A stretch of 64,000 bases of DNA from Berberis thunbergii (Eukaryota > Streptophyta > Magnoliopsida > Ranunculales > Berberidaceae). Of the stretch, positions 54,724 through 64,000 are shown one piece after another; the stretch's first letter is position 1; every line of letters begins with the position of its first letter. The position numbers and the translations under genes were made by a program. The notes beneath the pieces were generated by a model, which did not search any database, was not told where the DNA came from, and saw only the letters and a list, made by a program, of their open reading frames with translations. Location of the stretch: positions 558,001 to 622,000 of the forward strand of contig QNQO01006937.1 in assembly GCA_003290165.1 (NCBI GenBank), given 5' to 3'.

Positions 54724-55520
54724 TTGTTGACTAACAACAAGTTCAAGGCACACAATATTGGTAATGACCTTTCTATTACAAAATTGACAGGTAAAATACT
54801 CTTTCTCAAATCTCATGGCTCTCATTCATCTTGGATCCTTGATAGCGGCGCCACTGATCATATAGTTCATAACTTTCATTTACTCACCTTTTCCAAACTC
54901 ATCCACAATCGAACCGTTGAGTTTTCTGATGGTACACTTGTTGTTGTTACCCACTTTGGCACCATGAATTTCTCTTCTATTTTTACCTTGCATGATGTTA
55001 TTTGTGTTGCCTCTTTTAATCTTAATTTAGTTTTCATTTGCAAACTCACAAAACATTCTTTTTTTTTCACAATTTTTCTCAGCAATTCTTGTCTGATATA
55101 TGACCTTCATTCGGGGAAGATAATTGGGATAGCAACTCAGCTTGATGGTTTGTACTACCTGGATGGCACCACCACCACCACTTCCACCACTTCTCACATC
55201 ACTCAAGACAACAACCTTGTGTTATTGCACAATCGCCTAGGTCACCTTTCGGACAAAACTTTTCATCTCCTCCTTGTTTCTTTTCATGATGCTAGTACTT
55301 GTGTTTCCAATAAATGTGTTATTTTTCATTTGGCCAAACAAACTAAAAATAAATTTCTTTTATCACATATTTCGAGTACTACTCATTTTTCCTTATTACA
55401 CGTTGACATTTGGGGAGGATATCATGTTGTTTTTCTTCCTGGAGCGCGTTATTTTCTCACCATTGTTGATGACTATACACGATGTAGAAACACAAGTCTG
55501 ACACACACTCACTCTTAATT
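54724..55520 (+). pseudogene. Copia protease and pre-integrase region
   Basis: The 264-codon open frame has SWILDSGATDHIV (aspartic protease with D-S-G-A). It then has the gag-pre-integrase motif LLHNRLGHLSDKTFHLL and the start of integrase (HVDIWGGYHV, FLTIVDDYTR). The zinc-binding Cys pair is degenerate. The frame ends with a tandem of Thr-His codons. Confidence 0.85.
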
Positions 55521-56520
55521 TCATTCATTAATTGTATTGAAAATCATATTTCTTCAAAAATTCAAACCATTCACAGTGATAATGGACTTGAATTTTTCTT
55601 CACTGATTTTTATGCTTCAAAAGATATTACACATCAAACTTTTTGTGTCTCTACGCCCCAACAAAATGGAGTGATAGAACGCAAACATAGACATCTTTTG
55701 AATGTCGCTCGTGCTCTTTTGTTTCAAGCACATCTCCCTAAACATTTTTGGGGAAAAGCAATTCTCACCACTGCCTATGTCATTAATCGCACACCTTCCT
55801 CTGTTCTTAAAGGCAAAACGCCTTTTGAATTTTTTTATAACAAACCACCCACCTACTCTCACCTTCGAGTCTTTGGTTGTCTATGTTTCACTTCAACACA
55901 TACCCAACATCCTAACAAATTTGATGTTCGTTCTAGTCAATGCGTCTTTCTAGTATACCCTCACGAGCAAAAGATAAAAAGTCTATGATTTCACCCACAA
56001 AAATGTCATTGTTTCTCATGACGTCATCTTTCATGTGAAGACTTTTCCTTATTTTTATAACAAAATGCAGAATCACATCGCTAACCGGTCCGACACACTT
56101 TTCCAACCGGTCGCCCATGCTCCATTTTTTGATCATCCAAAGGTGTTTTTATCCGACCAGTCAGACCACTTTCTCCGATTGGCCGCCCAATCCTACACTT
56201 CCGTCACCGGCCGGTTGGAAACCCCGAAACCCCGAGCGATCGCTTCTGCCCTTGTTCCACCCCTAGACCCCTATTCCTACCTCGCACCTCCACTCGTGTT
56301 ACCCGTGAACCATCTTATCTTCAACAATATTATCTTGATGCTCGATTGCCTTCCTGATTGTCCCACTCATCTGCTTCGAACGTTTGGCCTTTTACAGGTA
56401 TTGTTTAATCCATTTTCGATTTTATTTCCTATGACCATTTATCCACATTTCACAATGCTTACACCACTTGTCTTTCTTTAGTCAAAGAACCCACCAGTAT
56501 TATGTAGGCTATGCAGAATT
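55521..56520 (+). pseudogene. Copia integrase region
   Basis: Frames include a broken HSDNG(L/P)EF stretch (about 55573-55597), MIERKHRHLLNVARALLFQA, LPKHFWGKAILTTAYVINRT, PSSVLKGKTPFEFFYNKPP and HLRVFGCLCF. These are classical copia integrase core and C-terminal motifs. The following Pro-rich spacer (56035-56481) leads to RT. Confidence 0.85.
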
Positions 56521-57520
56521 CAAAGTGGCGTTAGGCCATGAGAAGTGAGATCGATGTTCTAGAAACCAATAACCCTTGGAATTTACAGTTTCTTCCTCTT
56601 GGCAAACATCCGGTTGGTTGTAAACGAGTCTATAAGATCAAATTTAATCCAGATGATAGTGTTGAGCGCTACAAAGCACGTCTTGTGGCTAAAGGATACA
56701 ATCAAGTTGAAGGTATTGATTACGAAGAGACATTTGCTCCTGTTGCTAAATTGGCTACTGTTCATTTTCTCTTTGCTCTTGCAGCCACACAAGGTTGGCA
56801 TTTATGTCAACTTGATGTCAACAATGCTTTTCTTTATGGTGATATTTTTTAGAATGTGTACACGAGCCTTTCTCCTAGAGTCAAAAGGGGGAGACTCGAG
56901 TATGCAAGTTGAACAAGTCAATATATGGTTTCAAGTAAGCCTCGAGACAATGGTTCCTTAAGTTATCCTCTACTCTCACATCGACATGCTACAATCAATC
57001 TAAGGCTGATTACACATTATTCATCCGATTCAAGGGTAACAACTTTACTGCAATTCTTTCCAATACATTGAAGAAACAAAGAAATTTCTGGCTGCAAAGT
57101 TCAAGCTCGAAGATTTAGGAAAATTGAAATATTTCCTTAGCATTGAAGTCACGAGGTCATCCAAAGAGATTATTTTATCTCAACGAAAATATGCGCTTGA
57201 AATATTGGAGGACACAAGGTATCTTGGAGCAAAGTCTTCACGTTATCCTATATATCAAAACTTAGTGCTCACACAGGATGATGAAGATTTACTACCAAAT
57301 TCCGCAATGTACCGCAAACTCGTTGGAAGATTGATACACTTAACGATCACGAGACCAAATTTGGTTTATTCTGTACATGTCCTAAGTCAGTTTATGGACA
57401 AGCCCAGAATACCACATTTGGATGTTGCACACAAGGTCTTGAGGTATATCAAGGCTTCACCCGAACAAGGTATTTTTTCTCTTCCACTAGCTCATTATAA
57501 TTGAAAGCTTATTGTGATGC
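56521..57520 (+). pseudogene. Copia reverse transcriptase region
   Basis: [48 protein letters not shown] and [13 protein letters not shown] are the N-terminal RT motifs. KYFLSIEVTRSSKEIILSQR and NSAMYRKLVGRLIHLTITRP come from the C-terminal part. The stretch between (56850-57110), with the YVDD catalytic box, is disrupted or missing. Confidence 0.88.
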
Positions 57521-57915
57521 AAATTGGGCTTGATGTAGAGATACTAGGAGATTCATCAAAGATTATTGTGTCATGCTTGACGATTCACCAATTTCTTGGA
57601 AAACTAAGAAACAAACTACAGTGGCAAGATCTACAGATGAAGCAGAATATATGGTCATGGCTTCCATATGTTGTGAGTTAACCTGGTTGAGGTACATTTT
57701 TAGTGATTTGCACATTAATCATCCTCAGGCAGCCCTATTATTTTGTGACAACAAGGCTGCACTCCATATTGCATCCAATCCGATTTTTCATGAGCGAACG
57801 AAGCATATCGAAATTGATTGCCATTTGATTAGAGAGAAGATACAAGAGGGTAATATTCAAACTAAGCATGTTGGAACACTACATCAACTGGCAGATTGTT
57901 CACTAAAGCTTTGAG
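57521..57915 (+). pseudogene. Copia RNase H region
   Basis: The text [60 protein letters not shown] and [18 protein letters not shown] is a nearly complete copia RNase H. It ends in a premature tga just before the usual polyprotein terminus. The polypurine tract ttgagggggtgt follows at about 57970. Confidence 0.9.
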
Positions 57916-57977
57916 AACTTATTAATATGATAATCTTCTTAGCAAGTTGGGTGTTACATACACTCCAAGTTGAGGGG

Positions 57978-58175
57978 GTGTTAAAAAAAGAAAGTCTACA
58001 TATGTTACAAAATAATAAAGTCAATATAGAATATGTTAGGAAAGTCAGAATAGAATTATAAGTCTTAGATTTCATGTTTCCACAAGGTTAAGTCAGAGTT
58101 AGCTATATAAGTTTGTATTCAGTCAAAGAATAAAATACAACAAATCAATACAATTCTATAAATATTTTCTTTTCA
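57978..58175 (+). repeat. 3' LTR of the copia element
   Basis: tgttaaaaaaag to cttttca, about 198 bp, preceded by a purine-rich ttgaggggg and followed by the attgg duplication. Confidence 0.82.
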
Positions 58176-58180
58176 ATTGG

Positions 58181-58524
58181 TCTATAACGATTCAATAATT
58201 TATCACTATTTTTTGAGGATGAAGACAATATTTGTCATGTTTAGTCTCAAATCTAAAAAAACAACTCTTGTTGAAGTCTAGAAATGTTGTCAAAACTCAT
58301 GTTTGATAAATCCCTCAACAATGCACGAAGAACACCTCCCCCGGAGCTTGATGGCCTTTCATACTTTTGAGTTCAAAGCATGAGCTTCCAAGTTGGTTGC
58401 TAACTCCTCATTGATGTAGTTGAATACAATCCCATCCAACGTGGGGCTCCAATGTTCTTGTTTCAAGTAAAGGTGATTGTAGAACTCAACCATGTGCTCG
58501 ACAAACTTCTTGTGTAATTCTATT
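58181..58524 (-). pseudogene. Minus-strand L1 LINE ORF2, upstream piece
   Basis: The minus strand reads FVEHMVEFYNHLYLKQEH, then LDGIVFNYINEELATNLEAH, the segment just before the reverse transcriptase in L1 ORF2. It ends at YRPI, directly where the copia element is inserted; the downstream part resumes at 48259. It is cut on its other side by the Athila LTR at 58525. Confidence 0.75.
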
Positions 58525-60356
58525 TGATATTCATGTAATTATTACATAATATATCCCTTAATTTATATATGTTAGTGTTTCAATTAGTATATTTTATTTT
58601 AATTATTTCATTTTCATGTTTTTGTAGGAATTTGAACGTGAACGATAAATCGCATTAAAGCGACAATTTAAGGAATGATCAATTGATTGATTCTAGCGGC
58701 GGTACAAATTAGAGGGTCACATATCTAAACCAAGGTCCATCTAATTTAACCTAAGCCCAAACCTAAAAAGCTAATCTAGAAACTCAAGCCCAAGGAAATA
58801 AGAGAGCCATATTTAGGTCTTCCCCATTTTTAGATAAATCTCTCTTCTCTCTTCTTCCACGTTCCTTTTCTCCTGCTATCTTTTCCAGCCACCACGCCAA
58901 TCCAACCTGCCGGGGATCCTCGCTCAATAGGAAAACTAGCAGTACGATCATCCTGCCATCACCATCTCACCTCGCCATCACCGCAGTCCTCCTCTTCTTT
59001 TTATTTTCTTTCTGGTCCTTCATCTCAACTCCTGCGTCAACACAACCACCACTCTTCTCCATGTTTCTTTCTCTAGTTGCCACAACCACCGAGTACCACC
59101 ATCAGACGCCCCCACCATCACCATCCTCGCGCACAAAACAGAGGAGAAACAGGGAGCACGTCCCTGTTTTCCTCTCCCACAGACGACTAACAACCCACAC
59201 ACACCACCATCATCGCCGGAGCTTTCTCTCTCACGTTACTCCTCCATCTCTCCCTAATCCCTATCCTCTGATCAACCTCGGACCAGCTCACACACCACCA
59301 CCGAGACAGGAGCAACAAACAGGGAGCACCGCCCCTATTTCTCTCGCCTGTTCTCATCCTCCTTCTCGTCTTTTTCTCGCTCTCGTTTCACCTTGATCTC
59401 TCTTTCACTCTTGCAGGATTAGCAGCAACGAAGAAGGCATAAGTGAAGTAAGCGGCGGGGCAAAGCAGGCTAGTTGGATACGAAGGCGCAGGTTTTCTGG
59501 CGGGAGAAAACTATTTTTCAAATTAGTTTGGCTATTGGCACCCCCGATTTCTATCTGAGCCACCACAGTCCACCAACAACTATTCCTCGGGATGCGTGTT
59601 CGTGCTGAGATGGATTTCACCTACACCAATGCTGTGACGCCATCCACCATGATCTTCTAGACCCCACGCCAAGGCGAAGATGAAACCATAGGGTTTCATA
59701 GAGTTTGTTGTATCTTAATTTATTGTTTTCCATATGATTGAATGTTAAATACAGTTGATTTCTGAATGTCAATAATTTGCTTTCACCGATTATATCCGGA
59801 ATAATTATCTAGACTAATCGGTAGTTAGAAATACTCTTTATTGATATTCAAAGCATGCTTTAATCAATTAATCTGAATCTGTGATTGTGTGTGCCGTAAG
59901 AAGACATGCAATGCTAGGGGTTTAGAATTAGTTAAAATAAACCTGTGATTGTGTGTGCCGTAAGAAGACACGCAATGCTAGGGGTTTATACCTTTGCTGA
60001 AATCAGTTGCGAACTTAAATTAATCTCTAGGTTAGTCATGTTATTTCTTGAAAACAATAATTTGGATTACACAAATCTCGAAGAACCTGTGGTGAATTCG
60101 ATGTCTCGGTCCCCTCTCTATCATCTTATTAGTTTAATTTTAGTTGTCAATTTCATTTTCTTAATTTAGTAATTTTCATTTGCTATAACCTCCAACTCTA
60201 AATTAGTTCAAATAAGTCTTAAAATTCGACTGTCTCGTCAATCCTCGTGGGATCGACCCGTATTTTCCATTGTCTACCAGTTAGACAGTCGTGCACTTGC
60301 GATATTACAAGTAGGGTTTATTAGCTTATTAATTTAGGTTAATAAAAACTCCATCA
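58525..60356 (+). repeat. 5' LTR of the Athila element
   Basis: About 1832 bp, ending ctccatca four to six bases before the primer site. Small C-rich frames inside (for example around 59061-59396) are not supported as genes. Confidence 0.7.
59881..60000 (+). repeat. 64-bp tandem duplication in the Athila LTR
   Basis: gtgattgtgtgtgccgtaag ... caatgctaggggttta occurs at 59881 and again at 59945 with one visible base difference (agacatg versus agacacg). Confidence 0.9.
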
Positions 60357-60362
60357 AGTTTT

Positions 60363-60380
60363 TGGCACCGTTGCCGGGGA
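60363..60380 (+). other. Primer binding site of the Athila element (tRNA-Asp type)
   Basis: tggcaccgttgccgggga differs by one base from the complement of the plant tRNA-Asp 3' end (TGGCGCCGTTGCCGGGGA), the usual Athila primer site. Confidence 0.88.
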
Positions 60381-61352
60381 CTGTAACGGTACAATCGAAA
60401 TCTAGGGTTGTTTTTGCTAGTTTATAAATTAGGTTTAATTTTCTTTTTAGGAATAGTGTTACGAGTCATTTTCTTATTTGTTTTATTTGCTTGAGTTTAA
60501 ATTGTTTTTTGCATTTATTTTGCAGCGGTCACACACATAGGAGCTCAAGTGGGAACGAAGTGAAATATAGCGATTCGCAAAGAAACTCTCAGAAATCGAC
60601 TTCTACCCAGCGTCGCAAGTAACCTGAAAGAGGTTCACGTCGGAGGTAACTTCTACCCACCGCATCTGCACGCGGTTTCTGTATGATCACTTGTGTTTGG
60701 CTTGTTCTAGGTAGTATTGCATGCAAATTTGAATAGTGGCAGGATTGAGTTGAAACTTTCGTGTTCTCTCCCGCGGATAGGTTAATCACCATCTATTTTA
60801 GGGTTAGGAACCTAGACCTTCACTATTTAAAAGTTGTAGCAAGATAATTATCTAGGAAAGGTGTGGCGCTCATAGGAACCCTCTTTGGACGTTTGACAGC
60901 TTAAAGTGGTCGAGTGAATAAACATATCCCATTTGGGAACAGTTCTTGAACTGACATTTCACTTTGAGCTAGAGAGTGGAAAAAAAGGTAAGAGCAATTT
61001 TGTAGTGGCGAATTCATAGGAAATTACCATGCCTCTCCCACTGTTAGGTAAATTGAATTGAATTTCAGCCCGCATTCATTTTGTTTGTGCATCATTTAGG
61101 TGTCATTTAGGGGGTCTCATTGTTTTTAATTTTTTCAGAGTTAGGTCAACTTCATATAGCAGTTAGGCTTGCATTAAATTGAATTTTTTTTTAAAATTTA
61201 AATAAATTGAAGCCTGTTTAAGAGTGTTGACTTTGAACCTTCGTTATCCAGTAGTTTATGCATACCTGGGTGCATGATTCTAAGAATAGACTTGTCCGAC
61301 AAGAATTCGAGGAGTTCTTTGAAATCCCATTACCTATTTAGGTTCATCACCC
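60381..61352 (+). other. Athila leader
   Basis: Untranslated leader of about 970 bp between primer site and gag. No supported gene. Confidence 0.55.
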
Positions 61353-62950
61353 TTGTCCACTGAGATGGCTGAGGGGAAGGCATTTAAGGATTACTTCACC
61401 CCTCTTTCTAGTAGTGCTCCGTCTTGCATTGTCTTACCTGAGACAAATGTAAACAGTTACGAACTCAAACCATCTAATATTCATCTCTTGCCCACTTTTT
61501 ATGGTTTTGAGAAAGAATACCCTTATCTTCATGTCAAAGAATTTTTTGACATCTACGCTACCCTGAAGTACCAAAACATTTCTGATGATTCGGTCCGTCT
61601 TAGCTTATTTCCCTTTTCTCTGAAAGATAAGGCAAAATTGTGGTTAAATGCATTAGAGACATGATCCATCACATCATGGGATACGTTATCAAGAAAGTTC
61701 TTGACAAAGTACTTCCCCATTCATAAAACGAATGCTCTCCGACGAGATTTATCTAATTTTCAATAAAAAGAAGGCGAACTTTTCTATGAATATTGGGAAA
61801 GGTTCAATGAGCTAATTGTCAGGTGTCCCCATCACAGATTCGAAATGTGGCGGCTAGTTCAATACTTCCAAGACGGTTTAACCCCTAAAAACTGTCTTAT
61901 GATTGATGTCACTAGTAGTGAGTCATTAATGAAAATGAGTGTCAGTGAAGTTTGGAAATTCTTTGAGACACTTTCCAAAAATTCTTTGATAAGCGTAAGG
62001 GTGTTCTATATGAAGTTAGAGATACATCTATTCAACCCCCTTCTACCTCAAAGTTAGAGACGACTGTTATGACCATGACTCAAAAGATAGATGCACTTTT
62101 GAATTGAAGTCAACCTGTATTTTTCACAAATGCTTCATCTGAAGTCTGTGCTGCATGTTCGAGTCCTGGTCATTCAATAGCTAATTGTGACTTGCAAAAC
62201 GATTATCCTGCATACTATGCTGAGCAAGTCAACTCTTTTAATGCGATGCAACGACTTGGCAATAATCTGCAACCTAACTATTACAATTCAGGGTTCGCCA
62301 AACATCCAATTCTCTCCTGGACCCATGGCCCACACCAAGGGGGTCTGTTGTTGTCTCCAAGGTTCCTTAAGCCTCTAGCCCTGTTAGGCCCCACCTTAAC
62401 CAAGTTCTTCCATCAAACACATCAAGTTTAGAGGAAACGGTTAATCGGTTTTTGCAGTGCTCAAAAAGTATAATTGAGCAGCATTCTAAGGACATATCTG
62501 AGTTGAAAGCCACGACTCAACACCAATCTCAAGCCCTCAATAGACTTGAAATAGCTGTGAGTAAGATTACTCAGTCCTTTTTGGAGAAAGAGTCAGGGAG
62601 ATTTTCTAGTCAACCTGTTCCAAACCCAAAGGGTCAATTCATAGTCGGTAGTAAATCTGAGTCACACCATGAAGATGTCCAGTGTATTACTACCCTTCGG
62701 AGTGGAAAACAAGTTGACAATCGGGTACAAGTACCTGATTCGAGTGTCGTTGTATCTCCGTCTAAGTCAACGCAGGTTGCATCTCCATCTGACAAGGAGG
62801 CTGATAAAGCCTCATCTTCTAAAAATGTGCCTCTTGACTCTGACCCCACTCAGGCATCTTATTTGCCTAGGGCACCATTTCCATCACGGTTAGCTCCGGC
62901 AAAGAAAGGAACAAGTGTAAACGACGAAATGGAAATAAACAAGTTCACAT
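61353..62950 (+). pseudogene. Athila gag, broken
   Basis: The first frame (61353-61664) has MSTEMAEGKAFKDYFTPL, LPTFYGFEKEYPYLHVKEFF and LKDKAKLWLNALET, the Athila gag core. After a tga it goes on with SRKFLTKYFPIHKTNALRRD, EYWERFNELIVRCPHHRFEM and LVQYFQDGL. Then comes a coiled-coil/Ser-rich part (62452-62952: LKATTQHQSQALNRLEIAVS, VVVSPSKSTQVASPSDKEAD). Stops and frame changes at about 61660, 61766 and 62060 make it non-functional. Confidence 0.85.
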
Positions 62951-63002
62951 AAATATCCCATTACTTGATGCTATCAAGCAAGTTCCTACCTAGGCCAAGT
63001 TT

Positions 63003-63672
63003 TTGAAGGATCTTTGCACACAAAAGAAGAATCTCCATGTGCAAAAGAGTGTCTTCCTCACTGAGCAATTGAGCTCAATTATTCAACACAAAACCCCGCC
63101 TAAGTATAGGGATCCTGGTTGGCCGAATATTTCTTGTATTATCGGTGATCATGTGATAGATAAGGCATTATTGGATTTAGGGGCGAGTGTTAATTTATTG
63201 TCATATTCTGTTTATGAGCAATTAGGTCTCGGTGGGTTAAAACCGACTAGAGTAACACTGCAATTGGCAGATCGGTCTGTCAGAGTCCCCCGTGGTGTTA
63301 TAGAAGATGTGATTATCAAGGTTGAAAAATTATATTACCATGTGGACTATAGTTCTTGATACACAACCTGTTCACAATCCTTCTAGTCACATTCCAGTCA
63401 TTTTTGGTCGACCATTTTTTGCCACATTCAATGCCATTATTAACTGCAGGAATGGAATTATGAAATTGTCATTTGGCAACATGACCGTTGAACTCAACGT
63501 TTTTAATGTTAGTCAACAACCTCCCGAGCCCAAGGATGTTTGTGAAGTTGACATGATTGAGAGTTCGGTGGAGAATTCCTTATTGCAGTCTGTATCAGAT
63601 GATCCCTTAACAGCATGTTTGACTCACTTCGGTTTAAACTTCAATATTGATGATTCCATTAGGGAAGTTTAG
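63003..63672 (+). pseudogene. Athila aspartic protease region
   Basis: The first frame has TEQLSSIIQHKTPPKYRDPG, then CIIGDHVIDKALLDLGASVN, where the retropepsin D-(T/S)-G triad reads D-L-G, so the catalytic Thr/Ser is lost. The second frame continues IPVIFGRPFFATFNAIINC and GIMKLSFGNMTVELNVFNV. The two frames are offset near 63340. The remaining text to 64000 (HVHDDPFDICHPSDFYM-like) is the spacer before RT. Confidence 0.85.
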
Positions 63673-64000
63673 ACTTCAATATTGATGATTCCATAGGGAA
63701 GTGAATGCTTTGCTTGATTCAACCCCTATTATGGATCCGGGCTACACATGGAAGCCTAGAGTGAAACTCCTTCCACTCAGTGAGTTAAAATTGAACCCTT
63801 CTGCTGATACTATTGGCCTTTCTGACCCATTCCCTTTCCTGCATGTTCATGATGACCCATTTGACATATGTCATCCTAGTGACTTTTACATGAAGTCTGA
63901 TTCTCAGTATTCTTTGGAGAGAATACACCCCATAGGTAGGGTTGATTCCAGGTTTGGGGGTGTTATTGAGTTGTCTAGCTCATCATTTTTGTGCAATTCA

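Larger units (their letters stand above)
48265..58175 (+). mobile_element. Ty1/copia retrotransposon with nested hAT and gypsy insertions
   Basis: The 5' LTR is 48265-48441 plus about 49671-49686 (split by the hAT element) and the 3' LTR is about 57978-58175. The flanking 5-bp duplication attgg lies at 48260-48264 and 58176-58180. Removing the element rebuilds the RPI...SSVYK region of the minus-strand LINE reverse transcriptase. The plus-strand coding order is gag, protease, integrase, RT, RNase H, the copia order. The LTR copies differ strongly and the coding region has many stops, so the element is old and dead. Confidence 0.88.
58525..64000 (+). mobile_element. Athila-type Ty3/gypsy retrotransposon, 5' part
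   Basis: A long 5' LTR (58525-60356), a primer site for tRNA-Asp, a long leader, gag (from 61353) and protease (63003-63672), running off the window end. The long LTR, the primer site and the gag/protease motifs are characteristic of the Athila lineage. The exact LTR start (tgatattcatg) was chosen from the TG and the end of the LINE text; the partner LTR is outside the window. Confidence 0.82.

Noticed and set aside
58800..59640. C-rich frames in the Athila LTR as a host gene
   Set aside because: They are short, open by composition, without motifs, and inside an LTR.

Overview
The window is plant nuclear DNA, almost certainly from an angiosperm and probably a eudicot. It consists almost entirely of transposable elements nested inside one another. 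The evidence is plant-type Ty3/gypsy (Tat, Athila and chromodomain-type), Ty1/copia, TRIM, L1-type LINE, hAT and CACTA elements. Exon pieces of plant nuclear genes are also present (LHCB5/CP26, protochlorophyllide reductase, phototropin, a DUF1666 protein, an NHX antiporter, an RDR3-type RNA-dependent RNA polymerase). I found no intact host gene, no tRNA or rRNA gene and no CRISPR array. Most of the short open reading frames are chance frames inside decayed elements.

Layout, left to right. 1-4390 is the 3' part of a Tat-lineage retrotransposon (+), with a 3'-UTR tandem repeat, an antisense extra ORF and the 3' LTR. 4890-9880 is a decayed L1 LINE (+), split by a second LINE (6491-9367) that carries only ORF1 and has a clean 12-bp target duplication. 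10453-11722 is a non-autonomous hAT element with an 8-bp target duplication and three hairpin units inside. 11926-20831 is a full-length but decayed Tat element (-), with both LTRs, a target duplication, an antisense extra ORF and a TRIM inserted in its integrase. The end of this element plus its flank is tandemly duplicated (19990-22947).

From about 22945 to 58524 the substrate is a single older LINE on the minus strand. It is broken by two large insertions whose empty sites can be read from the sequence. The first is a CACTA transposon (23048-46680, target duplication cgc), into whose subterminal repeats a second CACTA transposon (23185-38627, target duplication taa) has inserted. The second is a copia element (48265-58175, target duplication attgg), which itself holds a hAT element (48442-49662) and a very young internally deleted gypsy element (50183-53312). 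58525 to the window end is the 5' LTR, tRNA-Asp-type primer site, gag and protease of an Athila-type element (+).

The most notable content is the pair of nested CACTA elements. Both behave as gene-capturing (Pack-CACTA type) transposons. The inner one holds a Ptta/En/Spm transposase relic and exon-intron fragments of phototropin, RDR3-type polymerase, NHX antiporter, DUF1666 protein, LHCB5 and transportin. The outer one holds fragments of an ABCA transporter, a tetraspanin, an RRM splicing factor of the SUA/RBM5 type, a bZIP-like coil and protochlorophyllide reductase. At least one chimeric exon (RDR joined in frame to NHX) has formed by capture. Introns are retained, so capture was at the DNA level. 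Nonsense changes and lost splice sites show that most fragments cannot encode native proteins. Any function would be through chimeric transcripts or small RNAs against the parent genes, which is inference.
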